DNA of 64,000 nucleotides from Physella acuta (taxonomy: Eukaryota; Mollusca; Gastropoda; Physidae): contig NW_026731654.1 of assembly GCF_028476545.1 (NCBI RefSeq), positions 62,001-126,000 of the forward strand. The letters run 5' to 3'. Positions 57,201 to 64,000 of the stretch are shown one piece after another. Position 1 is the first letter of the stretch. Every line of letters starts with the position of its first letter. The notes beneath the pieces are model-generated. The model did no database searches. It saw only the letters and a list, made by a program, of their open reading frames with translations, and was not told the DNA's origin. The position numbers were made by a program, and so were the translations under genes.

Positions 57201-58507
57201 ATATAAGGAGAGTTTCAATCGCGGTCATTTTTTAGCACTCGTCGAGGTGAGTGGACGTACAGTCAGACACACCAAGGACTATGCACATTACAGCTATTAT
57301 GATATAACTAACATACAGTTAAACAATATAATAGTGCGGACATCAATACAATTAAGAATTAAACGATATTCTATCCCAGTTCTTTTATCCTATGCTGATC
57401 ACAATCATAATAGACCCGACCACACCTACGTATATCAATTGAATAAAAATTAGAAAAACGTTTTGTTTATGCATTTAAAAATCTTGATTTGTCAACACAC
57501 AGACAACTATGTAATGGTTTTGAATAGTTAAATTATATAACTTACACTTACAGGTGTTTTTTTTTTAATTATCTAGAAAAATTATATCTTTATAAAAAGT
57601 GAAGAAACAAATTATATTATATATTAATAGAACTATAACAAAACGTGTAAACTAGTATGTATTATTGATTAATCTAACACCATAACTAAATCAGGGACTT
57701 GCGGGATGGAATTCGTAAGTTCGACTAGGCTTTTTATTTATGTAACCCTCACTCAGTGGGGATGCTTTTACCCACTGAGGTGTTGTGGTTAAGACGGGCT
57801 GACCCTGAGATTAAGAACACACCGACACCGACAGTTGTTGTCAAGTACTCGCTTTATTTACAGCATCGAGCCATGACGGCGATGCAACACAGTAGTACGA
57901 CGATTTCAAAGAGAAAATACTGAAGCAACAGGAAACCAAGAAAACAAACTAGCCAAGAAAAAACTGTATCGCTAAAACAAATGTAAATAAAAAGTTACAT
58001 TCATGACAACCCCACGTGTAGGCTACAATATACACGGGTAACAATAAAATATGTTTCGGCCAGTACACAGTACTGCCAACAAGTACCAATAAGTAGTACT
58101 ACAAATAAATACTTATATTAATACTCACCCTAACTAGTGTGCACATGCAGCACTAGCAGAAATACACAAATAAGTATTTTAACAAACATAATTTATATAA
58201 CTACTCTACCTTCATTAGGTCTACATCTTGGTCACCGTGTCCACAGACAGCAGCCTTGCGTGTGACTGACACGGCTAGGCATGAAACTACCCACAGTCCC
58301 ATGTCACATGACATGGGACACAGGTAACATCGCTCACAAGAAGCATGAAAAAAACAACTACGTCACAGGGCCACGGCCCCACAGGGGCCGCAACTCAATG
58401 AATCAAAACTTCATTTCTTATCCCCCTTGGCTGGTAACCATATGTGTTACATTTAGGCAAAGCTAAAATAAAATCGCATCAGCTGAATATGTTCTTATTT
58501 GTCAACA
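57201..58507. other. Intergenic
   Basis: A small hairpin CTCAGTGGG / CCCACTGAG lies at 57754-57780. GTACTCGCTTTATTTACAGC near 57842 (AATAAA on the minus strand) could mark an old LTR-like repeat but no second copy was seen. Nothing else was recognised. Confidence 0.35.
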
Positions 58508-58599
58508 CAGGTGTTTTCTCAGCAGAGGGTCTTTGATCACAGGTGGTCTATCAACTGGTGTTTGATCACAAGCGCTGTGTCCGAGGTCGTCGCATCCGT

Positions 58600-58896
58600 C
58601 GCACACGATTGGCGATGGTGTAGCACGAACAAATAACATCGGTGAAGGATGGCATTACAGTCTTCAGCCTCTCCTCCAATGTAGTCACCCAACAATGTGG
58701 CGTTTCCTTGAAGGTCTACAGATAGACTGCACACGGCAAAAGACAACTTTCTTGCAAGGTGTCGCAGGGGCAAGCTACGCAGCTGAGAAGCGATACAAGA
58801 TGCTGCACGAAAAAGTACAACGCGCTGTCCAGACATATGGTCAAACAGACGTACTGACATATTTGCGTGCTATAGCACATCTGTCATTTTATTATG
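58600..58896 (+). pseudogene. MULE transposase C-terminal fragment
   Basis: The plus frame reads GVARTNNIGEGWHYSLQPLL, then HPTMWRFLEGLQID, TTFLQGVAGASY, EKRYKMLHEKVQRAV and DVLTYLRAIAHLSF. RTNN.-EGWH, HP..W.F...L and Y.R.-AH are hallmarks of the segment after the catalytic core in Mutator-like (FLYWCH-associated) transposases. The DDE core upstream is absent, so it is a remnant. Other frames over it are shadows. Confidence 0.85.
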
Positions 58897-60580
58897 TACT
58901 AGCGTACCCGACCCCCGCGCGTTGCTGCGGGGATAGAAGAAAGTCTGACGAAATATATTAGAAGGATATCACCAATGCATTACCAATCATATGTTCTTAA
59001 ACGTGTCCTTCTTTTCTAAAACTGTGTTATTTAATTGTAAACAATGCCTGCGCTTGGATAATAATTATTGGGACACGGGTTTTCCTACACTACCGCATGG
59101 AAACCTTGAGTGTACATTAATCACTCACCGAAGTAATGAGATAGAACACACTTCGGTGACCGCCCATGTGTCAGGGACGTAGAGGGGCGCTCTCAGAAGC
59201 CCCCCACACTTCGATTACACTACCGCAAAGGCGCGGCGTACGGCCACTGGCTCCTTAAAACTAACAATAGCATCCTGTTAATAATGATGCAGATTTCGTT
59301 ATTCGCTAAAGTGAAACAAATGAACAGAAATTTTTTTCTTTAACACGTAAAAAAATTATTTGACGTGTTTTAAACATCAGTGTGACTGATGCGATATGCC
59401 AGCGTTACTAATGGTCTATTATTAGATGTTCGATTTCAATTTCTGACTGGATCGTCTAATAATAGATGCTTATTGCATCATTCGCAAAGTGACAAAACTC
59501 TACAGTAGGCTCCTCATATTCAAAAAGTTATTTTTTCATCTTTCGCAAGGTGACGAAACTGTACAGGATTTCCTCGCGTTACAAAATTATTTTTTAGAAG
59601 CCTGTTGTTGTTTTATCGCTGAATATAGTAGTACCCCTTACTCGCTATGCAGGACGCTCGATTAACGGATGCCAAGTGCCAACATAGTCGCTCTAAAACG
59701 CTGGGCGCCAAACCGTGTATTGACGAAAATTGTACCCTACATGGCGCCGCCCATAAGAAACTATAGTTTTCTTTTTCGCGGAAATATTCTCGGGAGTATT
59801 CTCATCTACTCCTTAAAGTTTCATGGTACTCCGATGAACCGCATCCGAGTTTTTTTTTTTATATACCGTGTATAGAGAGAAAAAATTGCCCCCTCCCCCC
59901 CCCCACCCGCCCCACCGGGGGCGCCGCCCTTGCAATATTAAACAATATTTTTTTTTGCAAAACCCTACCATTGAGTGATCTAATCATCTCTCCAAAGTTT
60001 CATGGTACACGGATGAACGGTGTCAAAACGAAATTTTATAAACCGTACATAGAGAAAAATCGCAGCCGCCCGTGGCGCCGCCCTTGCGAAATTAAAAATG
60101 ATTTTTTACAGAACCCTTCCCTAGAGTTCTATAATGAACTCCCCAAAGTCTCATGCCTATCGGATAAACGGTGTCACAGCAATTCACTTTTATTATTTTT
60201 ATATACCGTAAATTGAGAAAAATCGGACCCTCCCCTGGCGACGCCCTTGCGAAATTAAAAAAATATTTTTTTTACAGAACCCTTCCCTAGAGTGGTATAA
60301 TGAACTCCCCAAAGTGTCATGGCTATCGAATGAACGATGCCAAACCAAAATCTACTTTTATTTGTATATACCGTATATAGAAAAAAACAGATCGCGTCGT
60401 GTCGGCGGGGCACCACCCCTGCGAATTCGAAATTTTATTTTTCGCAGAAACCTCCCCAGGAATATTCTCAACAACTTCCCAAAGTTTCACGGCGATGTGA
60501 TAAGAGGTGTGGTAATGCATAAAAGACACACAGACACACACACAGACACACACACACATACATTACTTTATATATATATA
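58897..60580 (+). repeat. ~1.7-kb repeat with ~165-bp internal units
   Basis: Starts CTAGCGTACCCGACCCCCGC and ends GTAATGCATAAAAGACACAC plus an ACACAGAC tract. Five degenerate internal units are marked by CCAAAGTTTCATGG near 59813, 59992, 60142, 60309 and 60478, spaced 150-179 bp, each with ATATACCGTATATAGAGAAA and CCCTTGCGAAATTAAAA. It is inserted in the MULE. The polarity and AC tail suggest a non-LTR-derived element, but no reverse transcriptase is seen. Confidence 0.6.
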
Positions 60581-60834
60581 TATTACATCTTTGACTATAT
60601 TGTGTTTCATTTATATTTAAAATAAATCTATGAGGCCTAGCACCAGCCTTTATGTGGAGACTAAAATATACTTCTGGGCTTTTTTTAAATACATGTTAAT
60701 TTCTATTAACGTACTCTCAGGAAACGTATAAAATCGTGTTAATTGTATCACACCTATGATCAAAGCCGGACACAGCGCTTGTGATCAAACACCAGTTGAT
60801 AGACCGCCTGTGATCAAAGACCCTCTGCTGAGAA

Positions 60835-61030
60835 AACACCTGTGGTCAAACCCCCTATGGTCGAACCTCCTATGATCAAACCCCCTATGGTCAAAACCCC
60901 TATGGTCAAAACCCCTATGGTCAAAGCACCGCCATGGTCAAAGGCCCGCTGTGGTCAAACCCCCTATGGTCAAACCCCCTATGGTCAAATCCCCTATGGT
61001 CAAAGCACCTGTGGTCAAAGGTCCGCGCAC
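60835..61030 (+). repeat. 16-bp minisatellite
   Basis: Units of CCCCTATGGTCAAA with CCTATGATCAAA and CTGTGGTCAAAG variants, about 11 copies. They resemble the GTGATCAAA motif of the neighbouring MULE terminal repeat, from which they may have expanded. Confidence 0.88.
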
Positions 61031-61375
61031 CGATCTGTATTGTTAGTTTAAGCATCATATTATGTGATACTGTATCGTGTCTCATGTTGTCTTATCCTAT
61101 CATACTTATTTTAATGTATTTATCTTATTGCAACGTGATGAATTTTAAAAATAAATAGTTCAAAATCTTTTATTTTAAATTCACTTGTATCAAAATCCAT
61201 ACACACTAAGAAACTGAATTGTGTTCACAATTACCATTATCAACATGAATATCTCATTATGTCCTAAAAACGTATTTAAAATATTAAATTTTTTAGGTAG
61301 TCCAGTCCTATCAATTCTCATTTATGTAACTGTATTATAAATATTATAATTCAACATATAATGTATCCTGGATGT
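61031..61375 (-). terminator. 3' flank and polyadenylation signal of receptor 6
   Basis: The complement of 61169-61174 is AATAAA, about 200 bp past the receptor stop. Otherwise AT-rich. Confidence 0.4.
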
Positions 61376-62452
61376 TTATGAAGCATGCATATGACAAATT
61401 ATACGAAACTGTTGCCGGAAATTAGCGTTGAGCTTCAGGTATACAAGAATGTTGCTTGCACAGCAAATCACACAGAACATGTACGATACCTCCCACATTA
61501 AATCGTTCAGATTCAGGTAAGCGCCGAGCAGAAACCCAGGAACCAGATGACAAACGGCCGTCACCAGAAACCTTGGTATATTACAAGCTGTCTGTATAGA
61601 CGCCAGTAGAATAACCACTTTAACAAGGCGTCTTTCTTTTCCGGAAAGATTTTCCGAAGCTTCACGATTATCACCATTTTCGAGCATTCGCGAAGGGTTC
61701 CGGATTTTCGAAGACTTTTTTAGTGTGAAAACCATCCAGAACGTACATATAATTATCAGCCCCTGTGAGGATAAAGACAATACGATTCCTCCCACCACGT
61801 CAATAATGGTGTCCCATTCGGCCCCTGCTTGGGAGTAGGTGATCTGAAGCTGCATGAAATAAATTAGAGTACCGTTTTCGTCTTTCTCGCCTGTAGTAAA
61901 GGGCACCCAAATCAGTGGTTCTAAAATATAAATAGGAATAAGGAGACCGATATGAATTATGTAGATAATCAACACTAAAGCGATGCATCTTGATTTTGTG
62001 AATACGTGCTTGACCTTAAAAGGCGAGACGACACAGTAGCATCTCTCTAACGCGATGATTGTAGTCACCCAACATGATATGAAGTACCCAACATACCTCG
62101 CCCACCCAAACACATAACCGCCAAATAACCAAGGATTTATTGGTGGGTTTGGATATACGTACACAGCCAGATAACAAAAATAACTTGCAAACTGTAACGC
62201 AGATACTACAAGATCTGTAAAAGATAACGCCCAAAGCCCAACACTCATGCTGTCCTTGAGACCAAGTCTAATGAAGACGAGCACGTTGACGCTGTTGGAC
62301 AAGACGCCTGCTAGAGATATCGCCCCGTGGAGGATCACGCTTAGAGCAAGATACAACGTTTGTAACAAGGAGTCTGATACTAAATATTCTCTTGTCTCTT
62401 CTGCAAAATTCTTCACATCTTCATCATAGTCAATAGGTTTTACGTCAGACAT
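61376..62452 (-). CDS. Chemosensory receptor-like GPCR 6
   Basis: 358 residues from ATG at 62452, the only intact receptor on the minus strand. 7TM layout with LSNSVNVLVF, LSFTDLV, IALERCYCVV, ECL2 with NGT glycosylation, TM6 KERRLVKVVILLASIQTACN and TM7 ASNILVYL. The N-terminus (MSDVKPIDYDEDVKNFAEET) parallels receptor 2 (DYDQDVRKFADDT), so receptors 2 and 6 are sisters despite opposite orientation and 33 kb distance. The conserved block is 62230-62316, with one base different from the other copies. Confidence 0.92.
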   Translation of the reverse strand: MSDVKPIDYDEDVKNFAEETREYLVSDSLLQTLYLALSVILHGAISLAGVLSNSVNVLVFIRLGLKDSMSVGLWALSFTDLVVSALQFASYFCYLAVYVYPNPPINPWLFGGYVFGWARYVGYFISCWVTTIIALERCYCVVSPFKVKHVFTKSRCIALVLIIYIIHIGLLIPIYILEPLIWVPFTTGEKDENGTLIYFMQLQITYSQAGAEWDTIIDVVGGIVLSLSSQGLIIICTFWMVFTLKKSSKIRNPSRMLENGDNREASENLSGKERRLVKVVILLASIQTACNIPRFLVTAVCHLVPGFLLGAYLNLNDLMWEVSYMFCVICCASNILVYLKLNANFRQQFRIICHMHAS

Positions 62453-62750
62453 GTTTGTTTGTGCTGAAAAGGTTAAGAGAACTAGAGTTTATCCAAATCA
62501 ACCAAAACTTAATGAATACAGTTATTATTCTAGCGCTAAAATAATCCTTAGCTAGAAAAAAAACAGATATAGGCCATTATAATTTATTATTAAAAGGTAA
62601 TGTAGAGCTTTGTAAAACAATTAATGTTAATGTAATTTTAAAAAAAAATAAAAGGAAATACAATTTAAAAAAAAAACAAATTTCATTATTGTGAATGCGG
62701 CAATAAAAAACATAAAATTGAAGCCTGAAAATTGTGATTTGGGAAATTAG
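62453..62750 (-). promoter_or_regulatory. 5' flank of receptor 6
   Basis: AT-rich; no clear TATA or splice site. Confidence 0.3.
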
Positions 62751-63010
62751 CGTTCGGGCAAGTGTCCATTCCGGCAATTGTCGCATTCGGGCAAGTGTCC
62801 ATTCGGTTATTTGTCGCATTCGAGCAAGTGTCCATTTGGGCAGTTGTCGCATTCGGGCAAGTGTCCATTTGGGCAGTTGTCGCATTCGGGCAAGTGTCCA
62901 TTCGTTCATTTGTCGCATTCGGGCAAGTGACCATTCGGGCAGTTGTCGCATTCGAGCAAGTGTCCATTCGGGAAATCGGCCTTCAGGCTAACGGCATTCT
63001 GGCAATTTTC
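62751..63010 (+). repeat. 33-bp minisatellite, ~7 copies
   Basis: The unit is CGCATTCGGGCAAGTGTCCA plus TTTGGGCAGTTGT with variants. Frames on both strands stay open because 33 is a multiple of 3; no gene is supported. A worn inverted relative lies at 29966-30096. Confidence 0.93.
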
Positions 63011-64000
63011 CATTCATGTCAAGTGTCTTTCGGGAATGTGTCGTAAACACGTTATTTTGTACCTGAAGACCCAAATTGAACAAAGTTCACATTTTTTTTT
63101 TAGATCAGAGCACAGGTCGAGAGTTTGGCCAGCTTTTTAATAAATGTAACTGAAATATCATTCAGTAAGTTCTATCGGCAGTTCAATCACTACAAAAGAA
63201 AAACATTTTTTTTTTAAATATCGTGTATGAATAAATTATACTTATGTCGTATCTCTTACACTAATGCCAAAAATATTTTTAAGTTTACTAACAGTAGCGT
63301 ATACGCTGGTTGTGTTAGACCTATATTACTAACAGTAGCGTAAATGCTGGTAGTGTTAGAACTGTAGTATTCTTAACTTTAGTCATGAAGTCAACAGCCA
63401 AATAGAAGTTCCTTTATGAGATATATGAAACCTATCATAGACTAAAGGACTTTTTCTTCTTTGTGTCTTTAAAAATCGAACTATGTCAATGGGATGATTG
63501 CTATAATATTGTTATAAATTTATTTATTACTGAAATTGTGTACAGTAACGTAGTCTCCCATACTCCCCTACAACACCCCCCCCCCCTTCCCACCCCATGT
63601 CAATAAAGGTAAGTACTAAAATCTAAATTGCGATGTTTAAACGATAGTAGTGTAGAAGTAGTCTGGAAATTAATGTATAGACTATCCCTCGGCAATGAAC
63701 AAAATGTACTTGTTTCAAGACGGAATAATGAAAATCAAATATAATCATAATCATACATTTTACTATAGCACATAATGTCAGATGTCAGATACATTTTGCT
63801 TGAAGGAAAATTTTTTTTTTGAGCCAGATTAATTTTATTGATAAACATTTTAGTTTTCTGGGTGCGATAACGTCTTCAACGGATCGAACATGGAGGCCTC
63901 GTCGTGGTAAAATAACTTTCGATTTTTTTATACCTTTACACGAAATATTGACGTGTCTTTTTTTAAAAATAAGAAATGCATAATTTGTTATTGTCCACTT
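63011..64000. other. AT-rich intergenic DNA
   Basis: A local duplication ACTAACAGTAGCGTA (63288-63302 and 63329-63343) is visible. No gene was recognised. Confidence 0.45.

Larger units (their letters stand above)
58508..60843 (+). mobile_element. MULE DNA transposon relic with long terminal inverted repeats
   Basis: 58508-58582 and 60769-60843 are inverted repeats of ~75 bp differing at about one base (CAGGTGTTTTCTCAGCAGAG and complement; GTGTTTGATCACAAGCGCTG and complement). Just inside the left end is the C-terminal part of a MULE transposase. A second repeat (58897-60580) fills the rest. No target duplication is evident because the right end merges with a minisatellite. Confidence 0.8.

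Noticed and set aside
57740-57860. A possible solo LTR or promoter hairpin
   Set aside because: Only a 9-bp stem and an AATAAA were seen, with no second copy or target duplication to define ends.
62577-63046. Frames with repeated MRQLPEWTLAR or FGQVSI motifs
   Set aside because: The 33-bp minisatellite is a multiple of three and lacks stops, giving open frames on both strands.

Overview
This window reads as a gastropod mollusc genome, most likely a heterobranch or pulmonate snail or slug. It is AT-rich, full of (TA)n microsatellites, minisatellites, tRNA-derived SINEs and small DNA transposons. It carries a dispersed family of intronless 7TM receptors of the molluscan 'chemosensory receptor' type. 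The species cannot be fixed from the sequence. There is no bacterial signal: no operons and no CRISPR.

Host genes. Six intact single-coding-exon rhodopsin-like GPCRs lie at 16073-17128(+), 27952-29043(+), 34600-35694(+), 41966-43048(+), 46432-47544(+) and 61376-62452(-). An internally deleted copy lies at 9650-10096(-) and a 44-bp orphan scrap at 32506-32549(-). Copies at 34.6, 42.0 and 46.4 kb form a closely related tandem trio (ERWYCVVYPF motif); those at 16, 28 and 62 kb form a second group (ERCYCV). A minus-strand gene at 51287-53714 encodes a TPR-rich protein with a C-terminal TIR-like domain, resembling IFIT/TTC22-type innate immune proteins; a single-base frame change splits it into two overlapping frames. 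A processed pseudogene of ribosomal protein L10a lies at 2405-3130(-).

Mobile and repeated DNA. A broken Ty3/gypsy element with SCAN-like capsid, zinc knuckles, protease and integrase (Gmr1-like order) lies at about 6480-9257. A very young non-autonomous LTR element with two identical 302-bp LTRs and a 5-bp target duplication lies at 23127-25162 and is filled with two minisatellites. DNA transposons include a deleted hAT with transposase remains (32578-33411), five hAT-like MITEs with perfect 8-bp target duplications, and a MULE relic with ~75-bp terminal inverted repeats (58508-60843). Five copies of a ~650-bp family with a hairpin end, many tRNA-Ser(GCU)-derived SINE copies, and at least nine tandem arrays fill most of the space between receptors.

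Most notable signal. Six receptor copies (five intact genes and the deleted copy), on both strands, share an 87-bp block (TM1 to TM2) that is identical or one base different, while the rest of the genes has diverged widely even at the protein level. The orphan scrap at 32.5 kb consists of part of exactly this block. This points to local gene conversion or to a nucleotide-level constraint.
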